Positions 8,237 to 17,371 of a DNA stretch of 64,000 nt are shown here, piece after piece (within the stretch, counting starts at the first letter, position 1; each line of letters starts with the position of its first letter). Below the pieces are notes generated by a model, which was given only the letters and a program-made list of their open reading frames with translations, did not search any database and had not been told where the DNA came from. This stretch comes from Streptomyces sp. cg36. GTDB lineage: Bacteria > Actinomycetota > Actinomycetes > Streptomycetales > Streptomycetaceae. Location: assembly GCF_041080675.1 (NCBI RefSeq), contig NZ_CP163520.1, positions 4,402,001-4,466,000 of the forward strand, in the 5' to 3' direction. The position numbers were made by a program, and so were the translations under genes.

Positions 8237-8428
8237 ATGAGCCCCGCAACCCTCACCCCCGCGTCCACCGTCCCCGGCCCCCGGGGCGCCACCGCCACCG
8301 GCGCCCCCCACTCCCCGCACCGCGTCGGCAACGCCCTGCGCGCCGCTAAGGCGTTCGCCGGGGCGGCCCTGAGCGTCGTGGTCCTCGGCGAGTACGCGGA
8401 AGAAGCAGGCGTACGCCGCCACCGCTGA
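8237..8428 (+). CDS. Small conserved-looking protein, 63 residues
   Basis: A 63-residue ORF. The N-terminal half is Pro/Thr/Ala-rich and probably disordered. The C-terminal half, beginning VGNALRAAKAFAGAALSVVV, carries a short hydrophobic stretch and a charged end. It may be a membrane-associated small protein. I think similar proteins occur in other Streptomyces, but I name no family. ATG at 8237 has only a distant GGAG. The region upstream to helR (7886-8236) holds the helR leader and promoter and a CCTAC/GTAGG inverted repeat at 8133-8144, and no other gene. Confidence 0.5.
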   Translation: MSPATLTPASTVPGPRGATATGAPHSPHRVGNALRAAKAFAGAALSVVVLGEYAEEAGVRRHR

Positions 8429-8760
8429 CCCGCCCCCGCAGTCCCACGCCCCCGGCCCGCTGAGCCCCGCGCAGTCCCCCGGCCGCCCGCCGATCCCGTC
8501 CCGTTCCGCAAGCCCCCGGCTGTCCCTTCGGCTCGCTGCGTCTGCGGCCGATCCCGCCCCGTCCCGCAGGCCCCGGCCGCCCCCGGCCCGCCGAGCCTGA
8601 CACTGAGCCCGCGCCCGCGTGGCCCCCGCCCGCCGCCGAGCCGAGCCCCGCGGGCCCCCGGCCGCCTTCCGGGCCCCGCCCGTCGCCCGCGGGCCCACGC
8701 CTGCCCCCGGCCCGCCGAGCCTGTCCCTCTCCAGCCGGGTGATCGCCTAGGGTCGCGGCC
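8429..8760. other. Non-coding GC-rich gap with short repeated motifs
   Basis: There are 332 bases without a convincing gene. The sequence is dominated by Pro/Gly-type runs of C and G. A near-identical phrase, CCCCCGGCCCGCCGAGCCTG, appears around 8579-8600 and again around 8704-8723, and shorter fragments occur between. No terminator or promoter stands out except a possible -10-like TAGGGT just before the GTG at 8761. Confidence 0.5.
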
Positions 8761-9969
8761 GTGAAGTACCGGACCGTGGTCGACCGTTCACCCCGCGCCA
8801 CCGGCGCCGTCCTGCTCGGGGTCTCCCTCCTCGCTCTCGTCGTGCTCTGCGTCGTCACGCGCGTTCCCATGGCGGACGCCCTGGTCTACCGGGCCGAAGG
8901 CGCGGCCGTCGTGGGCGGTACCGATCTGTACGGGTTCACCGTCACCCGCTGGCACCTGCCCGCCACCTATCCGCCGTTCGCCGCGGTCCTCTTCGTGCCG
9001 ACCGCCTGGCTCCCGCCGCCCGCGCTGAAGGCCGCCTTCGTCGTCGGGAACGCGCTGCTGCTGGCCGTGCTGGTCCGGCTCTCCTGCCGGTTCGCCGGGC
9101 TCCCGGTCCGGTCCGGGCCCCTGCTGGCCGCCGTCGCCGCCGGCCTCTGGCTCGAACCCGTCTTCCAGACGGTGCTGTTCGGCCAGATCAACCTCGCCCT
9201 GACCTGCCTGGTCCTGGCGGACCTCACGGCCGAGCCCGCAGGCCGCCGCCGGGGCCTCGCCGTGGGGGTCGCGGCGGGCATCAAGCTCACCCCCGCGCTC
9301 TTCCTGCTGTACGCGCTGCTCACCGGGCGGCGCCGGGAGGCGGCGACGGGCGCGGCGGCCTTCGCCGGGACCGTGCTGCTCGGCGCGCTCGTCCTGCCCG
9401 CCGCCAGCGCCGACTTCTGGACCCGGCGCCTCTTCGAGACCGGCCGGGTCGGCAAGGCGTGGATCGTCGACAACCAGTCGCTCCAGGGGCTGTTCGCCCG
9501 GGTGCTGCACACCCCCGCGCCCGGCGCGCCCTGGGCGGTGGCGGCGCTCGCCACCCTGGCGGCGGGCCTGTGGACGGCGTGCCGGGCGCCCGACCCGCGC
9601 CGGGGCGCGCTGGCCGTCGCCGTCACCGCGCTGCTCGTCTCCCCGATCAGCTGGTCGCACCACTGGGTGTGGTGCGTGCCGCTGCTCGCGCTGCTGCTGG
9701 CCGAGGGCCGCCCCCGTACCGCCGTGGCCGTCGCGGCCGTCTTCACCGCGCGCACGCTGTGGCTGGTGCCGCACCAGGGGGAGCTGGACCTCCACCTCCC
9801 CTGGTGGCAGCAGCCGTTGGCGTCGCCGTACCCGCTGCTCGGGCTCGCCGTCCTCGGCGGTACGGCCTGGCGGGCCCGGCGCCGGGGCGCGGACGCCGGG
9901 CCGGGGACCGGTGCTCAGCCCGTCCCGCCCGCCAGCAGGTCGTCCGCGTCGACGATCCGGTACGCGTAG
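8761..9969 (+). CDS. GT87-family polyprenyl-phosphate-dependent membrane glycosyltransferase
   Basis: A 402-residue polytopic membrane protein of the GT87 (DUF2029) family, which uses lipid-linked mannose or arabinose donors on the outer face of the membrane. The N-terminal helix is followed by ADALVYRAEGAAVVGGTDLY, carrying the acidic residues typical of GT-C enzymes, then TYPPFAAVLF. About eight to ten further hydrophobic segments follow, with GIKLTPALFLLYAL and the SPISWSHHWVWC loop, both characteristic of the family. The gene starts with GTG at 8761 with no clear Shine-Dalgarno and may be leaderless. Its last 55 bases overlap the end of the convergent XPB-type helicase gene. The acceptor glycan is unknown. 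Confidence 0.85.
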   Translation: MKYRTVVDRSPRATGAVLLGVSLLALVVLCVVTRVPMADALVYRAEGAAVVGGTDLYGFTVTRWHLPATYPPFAAVLFVPTAWLPPPALKAAFVVGNALLLAVLVRLSCRFAGLPVRSGPLLAAVAAGLWLEPVFQTVLFGQINLALTCLVLADLTAEPAGRRRGLAVGVAAGIKLTPALFLLYALLTGRRREAATGAAAFAGTVLLGALVLPAASADFWTRRLFETGRVGKAWIVDNQSLQGLFARVLHTPAPGAPWAVAALATLAAGLWTACRAPDPRRGALAVAVTALLVSPISWSHHWVWCVPLLALLLAEGRPRTAVAVAAVFTARTLWLVPHQGELDLHLPWWQQPLASPYPLLGLAVLGGTAWRARRRGADAGPGTGAQPVPPASRSSASTIRYA

Positions 9970-11564
9970 CCCTGCTCGGCCAGGAACCGCTGGCGGTGCG
10001 CGGCGAAGTCCTGGTCGATGGTGTCGCGGGCCACCACGGAGTAGAAGTGCGCCTGGTGCCCGTCGGCCTTCGGCCGCAGGACGCGCCCGAGCCGCTGCGC
10101 CTCCTCCTGGCGCGAGCCGAACGTGCCGGACACCTGGATGGCGACGGTCGCCTCCGGCAGGTCGATGGAGAAGTTGGCGACCTTGGAGACGACCAGCACG
10201 CTGATCTCGCCCTGGCGGAACGCCTCGAAGAGCTTCTCGCGCTGGGCGTTGCTGGTCTCGCCCTTGATCACCGGCGCGTCCAGGTGCTCGCCCAGCTCGT
10301 CGAGCTGGTCGATGTACTGGCCGATGACGAGGATCTGCTGGCCCGCGAACTTCTTCACCAGCGCCTCGGTGACCTTCCGCTTGGTCGCGGTGGTCGCGCA
10401 GAACCGGTACTTCTCCTCGGTCTCGGCCGTCGCGTACGCCAGCCGCTCCGCGTCGGTCAGATTGACCCGGACCTCGACGCAGTCGGCGGGGGCGATGTAC
10501 CCCTGCGCCTCGATCTCCTTCCACGGCGCGTCGAACCGCTTCGGCCCGATCAGCGAGAAGACGTCCGACTCGCGGCCGTCCTCGCGCACCAGGGTCGCGG
10601 TGAGGCCGAGCCGCCGCCGCGCCTGGAGGTCGGCGGTGAACTTGAAGACCGGCGCGGGCAGCAGGTGCACCTCGTCGTAGACGATCAGACCCCAGTCCCG
10701 GGAGTCGAAGAGCTCCAGGTGCGGATAGACGCCCTTGCGGCGGGTCGTCAGCACTTGGTACGTGGCGATGGTGACCGGCCGGATCTCCTTGCGGGTCCCG
10801 CTGTACTCGCCGATCTCGTCCTCGGTCAGCGAGGTGCGCTTCACCAGCTCGTGCTTCCACTGCCGGGCCGAGACGGTGTTGGTGACCAGGATCAGCGTGG
10901 TCGCCTTCGCCTCGGCCATCGCCCCGGCGCCCACCAGCGTCTTGCCCGCGCCGCAGGGCAGCACGACCACCCCGCTGCCGCCGTGCCAGAACCCCTCGAC
11001 GGCCTGCTTCTGGTACGGCCGCAGGCTCCAGCCGTCCTCGGCGAGCTCGATGGGGTGCGCCTCGCCGTCCACGTATCCGGCGAGGTCCTCGGCGGGCCAG
11101 CCCAGCTTCAGCAGCGTCTGCTTGATCTGCCCGCGCTCGGAGGGGTGCACGGCCACCGTGTCCGCGTCGATCCGCGCCCCCACCAGCGGGGTGATCTTCT
11201 TGGACCGCAGGATCTCTTCCAGGACCGGCCGGTCGGTGCTGGTCAGCACCAGACCGTGGCTCGGGTGCTTGCTGAGGGTCAGCCGCCCGTACCGGGCCAT
11301 CGTCTCGGCGACGTCCACGAGCAGCGCGTGCGGCACGGGGTAGCGCGAGAACTCGACCAGCGCGTCCACCACCTGCTCCGCGTCGTGCCCGGCCGCCCGG
11401 GCGTTCCACAGCCCCAGCGGGGTCACCCGGTAGGTGTGGATGTGCTCCGGCGCCCGCTCCAGCTCGGCGAACGGCGCGATGGCACGGCGGCAGGCGTCGG
11501 CCCGCTCGTGGTCGACCTCTAGCAGCAGGGTCTTGTCCGACTGGACGATCAGTGGCCCATTCAC
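9915..11564 (-). CDS. XPB-type DNA repair helicase
   Basis: A 549-residue superfamily-2 helicase of the bacterial XPB group. The N-terminal region (to about 170) is the damage-recognition-like domain. Walker A is PCGAGKT at about 203-209 and the DEVH box is at about 297-300. Motif III-like GLTAT is followed by a second RecA domain containing VSGTFGSRQEEAQRLGRVLRP, the family's motif VI. It should be a 3'-5' translocase in DNA repair. GTG at 11564 is chosen because GAGGG lies 8 bases upstream and the protein then starts VNGPLIVQSDKTLLLE, the usual beginning. The gene for its likely partner, ending at 11649, is 84 bases upstream on the same strand. Confidence 0.92.
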   Translation of the reverse strand: MNGPLIVQSDKTLLLEVDHERADACRRAIAPFAELERAPEHIHTYRVTPLGLWNARAAGHDAEQVVDALVEFSRYPVPHALLVDVAETMARYGRLTLSKHPSHGLVLTSTDRPVLEEILRSKKITPLVGARIDADTVAVHPSERGQIKQTLLKLGWPAEDLAGYVDGEAHPIELAEDGWSLRPYQKQAVEGFWHGGSGVVVLPCGAGKTLVGAGAMAEAKATTLILVTNTVSARQWKHELVKRTSLTEDEIGEYSGTRKEIRPVTIATYQVLTTRRKGVYPHLELFDSRDWGLIVYDEVHLLPAPVFKFTADLQARRRLGLTATLVREDGRESDVFSLIGPKRFDAPWKEIEAQGYIAPADCVEVRVNLTDAERLAYATAETEEKYRFCATTATKRKVTEALVKKFAGQQILVIGQYIDQLDELGEHLDAPVIKGETSNAQREKLFEAFRQGEISVLVVSKVANFSIDLPEATVAIQVSGTFGSRQEEAQRLGRVLRPKADGHQAHFYSVVARDTIDQDFAAHRQRFLAEQGYAYRIVDADDLLAGGTG

Positions 11565-11648
11565 GCGGTACACCCTCATTCCGGACGCGGCAGGTGGCGA
11601 AACCTCCAGTGTGCCCCAGCCGGTCAAGCAGAGGGGGTGGCCGCCGGG

Positions 11649-14192
11649 TCAGGCCGGGTCGTCGGCGAGCTCGGCCACGCCCGTGATCCGGTGCAGCGGA
11701 TAGGTGCGGACCTCGTCGGCCGTGTGGTCGTACGCCGTCACGAAGCCGCCCTCCACCCGGACCGGGGCGATCACGCGCTGGCTGGCCGCGCCGTCCGCGT
11801 TCACATAGCCGATCCACAGCGCCGACCCGGTCAGCACGGCCGCCTGGACCGTCGCCAGCGTCTCGGCGGAGCTCGTCCGGGGCAGCCCGCCCGGCTCGGC
11901 GGCGGCCCGCCGGGGCGTCTCCTTGCGGACCACCGTGGCCGCCTCGTCGCCCGCCCGGACGGCCCGCACCGCGGCGCCCAGCAGCGTCTCGTCGGGCAGC
12001 GGCGGCCCGTCGGGCACGGGCACGGGCGCGCTGCGGGCCGGGGTGCGGCGGGTGTCGGCGCGGGTGATCACCACATCGCCCTCGGCGGACTCGGCGGCCG
12101 GCGCGTACCCCATCGCCCGCAGGCCGTCGAGGAGCGCGGCCGGGTCGGCCTGCGCGGCCAGCACCGTCGGGGCGAGCCGGCGCAGCCGCAGCCCGGCCGA
12201 GCGACGGTCGCCGACGATCTCGTCCAGGAGCGTGTCGTCGTCGCACCGCACGTACGCGGAGGCGGCGCCCACCCGCAGGTGGCCGTGGCGCCGGGCCACG
12301 TCGTCGATGAGGTAGCTGAGCGGCTGCGGCACCGGCGTACGGCTGTGCGCCGCCAGGAAGGCGTGCAGGTCGGAGGCCGACTGCCCGGCGTCCAGCGCCC
12401 GGCGCACCGAGGCGGGCGTGAACCGGTAGACGGTGGCGCCACCCTTCGACTCGATGTCCGCGAGCACGTTCAGGGCCGCCGCCAGCGGGCGCCGCAGCGG
12501 CCCCGGGGCGACCGCCGTCAGATCGGCCTGGAGCAGTACGTGGTCGACCGGCTCGGGCAGGTGCGGGGCGAGCGCGGCGGCGGCCGTCAGGGCCAGCAGC
12601 GAGGTGGTGGACTTCGCCGAGGCGGCCGAGGTGGCCGCCTCGCCGGGCGCGCCGCCCGCCGTGTGCACCGCGCCCAGCAGCGCCCGCCCGTGCCCCGACA
12701 GCGCGCCCCGGCCGGTCACCCCGAGCAGCTCGGCCTCGGCCAGCGTCCACCCGGCCAGGCGCGGGCGCAGGTCCTCGGGGCCGGTGCGGGCCGGGTGCTC
12801 CCAGCGCAGCCGGGCCAGCAGGGTGTCCGGGTCGGGCGCGGTGCCCTCCGGCAGGTGCGCCAGCAGGGTCAGCACGCGCCGGCGGACCTCCGGCGCCGGG
12901 GAGCGGTCCAGGTCCGGCCCGAGCGCCGACAGGGTGCGGGCGCGCGCGTCCTGGCCGCCGACCAGCCCCGGCGTACGGGTCGCGGCGAGCCAGGCGGCGG
13001 CGAGGCGCGACCAGCGCTCGGCGGGCGGCAGGTCCAGCCACTCGTCGTACGCGGGCGTCGGCGCGTACCGCTCGTCCGCCTCGCCGTCCGACGCCAACAG
13101 CCCGGCCGCGTAGGCGAGTTCGAGCCAGAAGGCGGCCGTCTGCTCGGTCGTGTCCAGGGCCGCCGCCGTGCGCTTGAGGTCGCGCACGCTCAGCCCGCCC
13201 GCGCGCAGGACGGGCGGGCCGCCCTCGTTCCACTCCGTCAGCAGGTCCTCGACGAGGGTGAGCGCGGTGAGCGCCTGGCCCGCGGCGGCCGAGTCCACCA
13301 CCGGCGCGCGGTACTCGCGGGCCGGCGCGACGGCGGGCGCCAGCGGCTCCGGCGCCCGGTGCGCGCGCCCGGCGCGCAGATGCAGGGCGACCTCGCGGGG
13401 CAGCACCAGGGTGCGCGCGGACGTCGGCAGCAGCAGCCCGTGGTCGCGCAGCCAGCGCACGGGCGGCGCGGGATCCGCCGACACCTCCCCGTACGGCGGC
13501 CCCCACACCAGCCGGTCCAGCACCCCCAGCGCCTCCGGCGGCGCGGTGTCCAGGAGCGCGGACATCCGGACGCGGTCGGTGAACAGGGCGGTCAGCGCGG
13601 CGACCGCGGACACCGGGTCGTGCGTGGCGGGCAGCCCGGCCGCCCGCAGGATCTCCTGGACCCGCCCCGGCGACATGCCCGCCGTGGCCTCGGCGACGGT
13701 GGGGCCGAGGCCGGTGGGGGAGGGGTGGCCGGGGGCCGGGGCCAGCAGCTCGCGGGCCGTGCGCACCAGCCGCAGCCGTTCGTCCGGCCCCCACACCAGC
13801 GCCTGTTCGCGCAGCGCCGCGACCGCGCCCGGCAGCGCGGACGCCACGTCCGCGTTCCCGTCGTCGCCGGTCAGCAGGGTGCGCAGCACCTCGTACGGGG
13901 CCGGGTCGGGCGCCACCGCCAGGGCCTGCGCGGTCTGCAGCGCGAACAGGTCCAGCCGCTCCAGCGCCCGCACCACCGAGGCCCTCGTCCCGGCGCGGGT
14001 CGCCAGCTGGGTGAGGTCGTTGGGCACGGGGGTGAGCAGATCGGGGCGGGCGCGCAGCAGGGCGGCCAGGGACGCGTCGGAGCGGGCGCGCAGCGCCTCG
14101 GCGAGCGTGCGGGGGGCGGCGGATCCGGCCCCGGGCGCGGCGGTGCCCGCGCCGGACCCGGCGCCGCTCGCCTCGGTCGTTCCTTCGGGCAC
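11649..14192 (-). CDS. Helicase-C-like/WYL-like protein, partner of XPB helicase
   Basis: An 847-residue cytoplasmic protein found beside XPB-type helicases in actinobacteria (helicase conserved C-terminal domain family, PF13625-like). The N-terminal two-thirds is mostly helical and Leu/Ala/Arg-rich. A mid-to-late segment (VDHVLLQADLTAVAPGPL, then FTPASVRRALDAGQSASDL) resembles a truncated helicase C-terminal domain with no Walker motifs. The final 90 residues (SALWIGYVNADGAASQRVI to TYPLHRITGV) look like a WYL-type ligand or nucleic-acid binding domain. GTG at 14192 follows AGGAGG by 5 bases, a far better start than the ATGs upstream. It probably works with, or regulates, the adjacent helicase. 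Confidence 0.82.
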   Translation of the reverse strand: MPEGTTEASGAGSGAGTAAPGAGSAAPRTLAEALRARSDASLAALLRARPDLLTPVPNDLTQLATRAGTRASVVRALERLDLFALQTAQALAVAPDPAPYEVLRTLLTGDDGNADVASALPGAVAALREQALVWGPDERLRLVRTARELLAPAPGHPSPTGLGPTVAEATAGMSPGRVQEILRAAGLPATHDPVSAVAALTALFTDRVRMSALLDTAPPEALGVLDRLVWGPPYGEVSADPAPPVRWLRDHGLLLPTSARTLVLPREVALHLRAGRAHRAPEPLAPAVAPAREYRAPVVDSAAAGQALTALTLVEDLLTEWNEGGPPVLRAGGLSVRDLKRTAAALDTTEQTAAFWLELAYAAGLLASDGEADERYAPTPAYDEWLDLPPAERWSRLAAAWLAATRTPGLVGGQDARARTLSALGPDLDRSPAPEVRRRVLTLLAHLPEGTAPDPDTLLARLRWEHPARTGPEDLRPRLAGWTLAEAELLGVTGRGALSGHGRALLGAVHTAGGAPGEAATSAASAKSTTSLLALTAAAALAPHLPEPVDHVLLQADLTAVAPGPLRRPLAAALNVLADIESKGGATVYRFTPASVRRALDAGQSASDLHAFLAAHSRTPVPQPLSYLIDDVARRHGHLRVGAASAYVRCDDDTLLDEIVGDRRSAGLRLRRLAPTVLAAQADPAALLDGLRAMGYAPAAESAEGDVVITRADTRRTPARSAPVPVPDGPPLPDETLLGAAVRAVRAGDEAATVVRKETPRRAAAEPGGLPRTSSAETLATVQAAVLTGSALWIGYVNADGAASQRVIAPVRVEGGFVTAYDHTADEVRTYPLHRITGVAELADDPA

Positions 14193-14306
14193 GTGCGCCT
14201 CCTGGTTGCGCTCGCCGGTCCCCATCCGCCCCACGGTAGCCGCTGCGCGCTACCGTCAGGGCAGGGAGGCGGCGGCGGGCCCCGGCGGGGCACGGAGGGG
14301 AACGTT

Positions 14307-15338
14307 GTGGGGATCGAGAGCGACCAGCTGGTCTACGACTACTTGAGCCGGGTCGGCGACCTGGCCCAGCAGCGGCAGCTGCCCTCGGGGACGCGGATGC
14401 GGCTGGTGACGTCGCTGCGGGACGAGATCGACCGCAGCCGGGCGAAGTTCGCCGGGGACTCCCCGGCCGCGGTGCGCCGCATCCTGGGCCGGCTGGGTAC
14501 GCCGGACGAGGTGGTGGAGACCGTCGCCCGGGACGGCGCGTACGAGGCGCCGCCCGAGGTCGAGGCGGCCGGGCGGGGCGTGCCGGGGCAGCGGGGCGGG
14601 GGCCGGGGGCTGCCGAAGCTGTTTCCGCGCCCGCGCGCGTCGGCGCCCGCCGCCGCCGAGCCGGAGCCGCCCGCCCCGCGCACGGGCGCCTCGCCCCCGC
14701 ACCTGGCCGGCATGGACGAACTCGGCCCGCAGGACGGCGAACCCGACTGGTGGCGCGTCGAGCCCGGACCGTTCGCGGGCGGGCCGGGGGAGACGGTCGC
14801 CGGGTTCGTGGGCGGGGTGGAGATCCCCGAGATACTGCGACCGCCGGTGAAGGAGGAGACCGGTGAGGGGGCGGCCGAGGGAGCCGAGGAGGCCGAGGAG
14901 GAGTTCGCCGAGGAGGACGGGGCGGAGGCGGTCGAGGCCGCGCCCGCCCGCCCCAACTGGCGCGCCCTGATCCCCGGCGGCCCCGCCCGCCCCCGCGCCC
15001 GCCCCCTCACCAACCCGCTGCTGCTCCTGTCCGCCGCGCTGCTGGTGGGGGGCGCGGTCCTGGGCAACTGGTTCGCGCTGGGCGGGGGCTGGCTGCTCGC
15101 GTACGTCTCGCGGCGGCTGACTCCCGCCGAGTCGAAGTGGGCCGTCATGGGACTGCCCGGGCTGACGCTCGCGGGCGGACTCGTCTGGCTGTGGGGCCGC
15201 CACGACGGCCGCTGGGGCGAGCCGATCCCCGACGGCGGGACGGGGGACGCGATGCACGGCCTGTGGCCGTGGCTGGTGCGGATCGCGGCGCTGTCCTCGG
15301 CGGCCTTCGTGGTCTGGCGCTCACAGCGCTCGCGCTGA
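14307..15338 (+). CDS. Membrane protein with N-terminal HAAS-like signalling region, unknown function
   Basis: A 343-residue protein. Residues 1-80 (LVYDYLSRVGDLAQQRQL, then LVTSLRDEIDRSRAKFAGD and VRRILGRLGTPDEVVETVA) resemble the helical HAAS or DUF1700 type that couples to cytoplasmic regulators. A long Pro/Ala/Glu-rich disordered middle includes an acidic run near residue 200. Three hydrophobic segments form the C-terminal third, ending in an Arg/Ser tail. GTG at 14307 has GGAGGGG 6-8 bases upstream. It is divergent from the XPB partner gene with about 115 bases between starts. Confidence 0.75.
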   Translation: MGIESDQLVYDYLSRVGDLAQQRQLPSGTRMRLVTSLRDEIDRSRAKFAGDSPAAVRRILGRLGTPDEVVETVARDGAYEAPPEVEAAGRGVPGQRGGGRGLPKLFPRPRASAPAAAEPEPPAPRTGASPPHLAGMDELGPQDGEPDWWRVEPGPFAGGPGETVAGFVGGVEIPEILRPPVKEETGEGAAEGAEEAEEEFAEEDGAEAVEAAPARPNWRALIPGGPARPRARPLTNPLLLLSAALLVGGAVLGNWFALGGGWLLAYVSRRLTPAESKWAVMGLPGLTLAGGLVWLWGRHDGRWGEPIPDGGTGDAMHGLWPWLVRIAALSSAAFVVWRSQRSR

Positions 15339-15890
15339 GTCACGGGGAGACGCCGCCTCCGGCCGCGGCCCGGCGGGGCGCACGGTGACCCGCGGACCTG
15401 CGTGCCCGGTGGCCGTGCCCGCGCCGGGAGCGCCCCACAGCGGCCCCGAGCGCCGGGCGATCCTTCCCGCCCCCTGCCCGGGGGCACACCCCGGCCCTGA
15501 GCACCCGGGGCCCCGGCCGGGGCGTGCCGCACAGCGGGCACGCGCACCCAAGGGCCCGGGGTCCTGCCCGGCGGCCCCCGCCCGGCCTCCGGCCGCGTGC
15601 CGCGCACCGGCCCTGAGCACCCGGGGGCTCTGCCCGGCCTTTGGCGGGGGTGTTGAACAGCGGCCCTGAGCCACCGGGGAGTTCCGGGGGTTCTGCTCCG
15701 CCTGCGGCGGGCGTGCCGCACCCCGGCCCTGAGCACCCGGGGCCCGGGGTCCCGTCCGGCCCCGGCCGGGGCGTACGCGTACCCAAGGGCCCGGGGCCCC
15801 GTCCGGCCTCCGGCGGCGTGCCGCACACCTGCCCCGAGGACCCCGGGGTCCGGGGGCCCTGCCCGGCTGCCCCCGTGCGGCGCGCCGCAC
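15339..15890. repeat. Intergenic region of degenerate direct repeats (CCCTGAGCACCCGGGG family)
   Basis: About 550 bases without a gene. The phrase CGGCCCTGAGCACCCGGGG or a close variant occurs near 15492, 15608, 15661 (with an extra C) and 15722, with a divergent copy near 15830. A companion phrase, ACCCAAGGGCCCGGGG, occurs near 15546 and 15780. The two phrases alternate with (G/C)CCCGGCC(T/C)-type spacers at roughly 60-120 base intervals. The units contain CCCGGGG/CCCCGGG inverted pairs, so transcripts would be highly structured. This family differs in sequence from the arrays at 22, 25.7 and 36.5 kb. Confidence 0.75.
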
Positions 15891-15900
15891 AATGGACCGC

Positions 15901-16530
15901 ATGTCCCTCCCCGCGCACCCCCTCACCGTCGGCTTCGACCTCGACATGACGCTCATCGACTCCCGCCGCGGCATCCACGCCGTGTACACGCGGCTCGCGG
16001 CCGAGACGGGGGCGCACATCGACGCGGACGCGGCCGTCGGCCGGCTGGGGCCGCCGCTGGAGTGGGAGCTGGGGCACTGGTTCCCCGAGGAGCTGGTCCC
16101 GGAGATGGCGCGGCGCTACCGCGAGCTCTACCCGGCCCACGCCATCGCCCCCTCCCCCGCCCTGCCCGGCGCCGCCGAGGCGATCGGGGCGGTGCGCGCG
16201 GCGGGCGGCCGGGCGATCGTGGTGACCGCCAAGAACCGGCCGCAGGCGGGCCTGCACCTGACGCACCTGGGCCTGGAGCCCGACGAGCTGATCGGCGGGC
16301 TGTGGGCCGAGGCGAAGGCGGTGGCGCTGAAGGAGCACGGCGCCGCCGTGTACGTCGGCGACCACACCGGCGACGTGCTGGGCGCCCGTGCCGCGGGCGC
16401 GCTGTCGGTGGCCGTGGCGACCGGCCCCGTCGGCGCGGACGAGCTGCGCGCGGCCGGCGCCGACGTGGTCCTGGCGGACCTCACCGAGTTCCCGGCCTGG
16501 TGGAAGGGGTACGTGGACGGGCCCCGCTGA
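15901..16530 (+). CDS. HAD-superfamily hydrolase (phosphoglycolate-phosphatase-like)
   Basis: A 209-residue HAD phosphatase. Motif I is FDLDMTLIDS with catalytic Asp at 13 and 15, motif II is VVTAKN (Thr), motif III is the Lys in AEAKAVAL or ALKEHG, and motif IV is VYVGDHTGDVLGAR. The helical cap between motifs I and II is typical of subclass I enzymes such as phosphoglycolate or pyrophosphate phosphatases. There are two in-frame ATGs (15892, 15901). The second is preferred because CACAAT at 15888-15893 would serve as a -10 with transcription starting at about 15901, giving a leaderless mRNA; no Shine-Dalgarno precedes either. The gene stands alone after the repeat gap. Confidence 0.85.
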   Translation: MSLPAHPLTVGFDLDMTLIDSRRGIHAVYTRLAAETGAHIDADAAVGRLGPPLEWELGHWFPEELVPEMARRYRELYPAHAIAPSPALPGAAEAIGAVRAAGGRAIVVTAKNRPQAGLHLTHLGLEPDELIGGLWAEAKAVALKEHGAAVYVGDHTGDVLGARAAGALSVAVATGPVGADELRAAGADVVLADLTEFPAWWKGYVDGPR

Positions 16531-16549
16531 GGCCCCCGCCGGACCGGCC

Positions 16550-16801
16550 CTAGCTCGTGGTGCGGCGCTGCGCCGACACCGACGTCACCACACCGGCCGC
16601 GGCGATGAGGAAGCCCACCCCCATCAGCATGCAGACCCAGTACGCGGCGGGCGGGAACCGGGACGTGTGCAGGAAGAGCGGCGCCACCGTGACCATGGTG
16701 GCGACCGCGCCGAAGAAGAAGACGATGACACCGGCGCGAACCAGCCGGTCCCCGGTGTTCGACTCGTCCCTGGCCGAATTCGCTTGGGTTTCGTTACTCA
16801 C
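16550..16801 (-). CDS. Small two-helix membrane protein
   Basis: An 83-residue protein. A polar N-terminus (VSNETQANSARDESNTGDRL) is followed by two hydrophobic helices, RAGVIVFFFGAVATMVTVAP and AAYWVCMLMGVGFLIAAAGV, linked by a short loop with Phe-Pro-Pro. It ends with basic residues. I do not assign a family; it looks like a conserved Streptomyces membrane protein of unknown role. GTG at 16801 is used because upstream in-frame codons include Arg/Pro-rich and stop-prone sequence, though no good ribosome site is visible. It converges on the HAD gene and is divergent from the cold-shock gene. Confidence 0.65.
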   Translation of the reverse strand: MSNETQANSARDESNTGDRLVRAGVIVFFFGAVATMVTVAPLFLHTSRFPPAAYWVCMLMGVGFLIAAAGVVTSVSAQRRTTS

Positions 16802-16976
16802 TCGGTCAGGGTAGTTCCCTGCCCGTAAGGACCGGCCGGGACGTCTTGTCAGCAGCCTCTGGACCATTAGCCTTGGTCTCGGCGGGTCCTCATGGAGACC
16901 CGCTGCAGTGCTATCCAGAGCCGTTTTCACGGCGAGCCCCGCGCACCCGACGACGAGTACGAGGACGAGGACAGAC

Positions 16977-17360
16977 GTGCCTACCGGCAAGGTCAAATGG
17001 TTCAACAGCGAGAAGGGCTTCGGCTTTCTCTCCCGCGACGACGGCGGCGACGTCTTCGTGCACTCGTCCGTGCTCCCCTCCGGGGTGGAGACGCTCAAGC
17101 CCGGCCAGCGCGTCGAGTTCGGAGTGGTGGCGGGTCAGCGTGGTGACCAGGCTCTCTCGGTGACGGTCCTCGACCCGGCGCCCTCGGTCGCGGCGGCCCA
17201 GCGGCGCAAGCCGGACGAACTGGCCTCGATCGTCCAGGACCTGACCACGCTCCTGGAGAACATCACGCCGATGCTGGAGCGGGGCCGCTACCCCGACAAG
17301 GCGGCGGGCAAGAAGATCGCCGGTCTGCTGCGGGCGGTGGCGGACCAGCTCGACGTCTGA
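16977..17360 (+). CDS. Cold-shock domain protein with C-terminal extension
   Basis: A 127-residue nucleic-acid-binding protein. Residues 1-66 are a cold-shock domain with [18 protein letters not shown] (RNP1 is the KGFGFL part) and RNP2 DVFVHSSVL. The second half, about 60 residues, is helical ([20 protein letters not shown], then [17 protein letters not shown]). This extension distinguishes it from the 67-residue CspA type and is known in actinobacterial longer Csp proteins. It probably acts as an RNA chaperone. GTG at 16977 is preceded by GAGGACGAGG with 6 bases spacing. It is tightly convergent with mqnD. Confidence 0.9.
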   Translation: MPTGKVKWFNSEKGFGFLSRDDGGDVFVHSSVLPSGVETLKPGQRVEFGVVAGQRGDQALSVTVLDPAPSVAAAQRRKPDELASIVQDLTTLLENITPMLERGRYPDKAAGKKIAGLLRAVADQLDV

Positions 17361-17371
17361 GCCGCCCCGCC

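Noticed and set aside
8788..13794. Very long minus-strand open frame of over 1600 codons
   Set aside because: Its product is almost pure Arg/Pro/Gly/Ala and it overlaps genes with clear families. It is a high-GC shadow.
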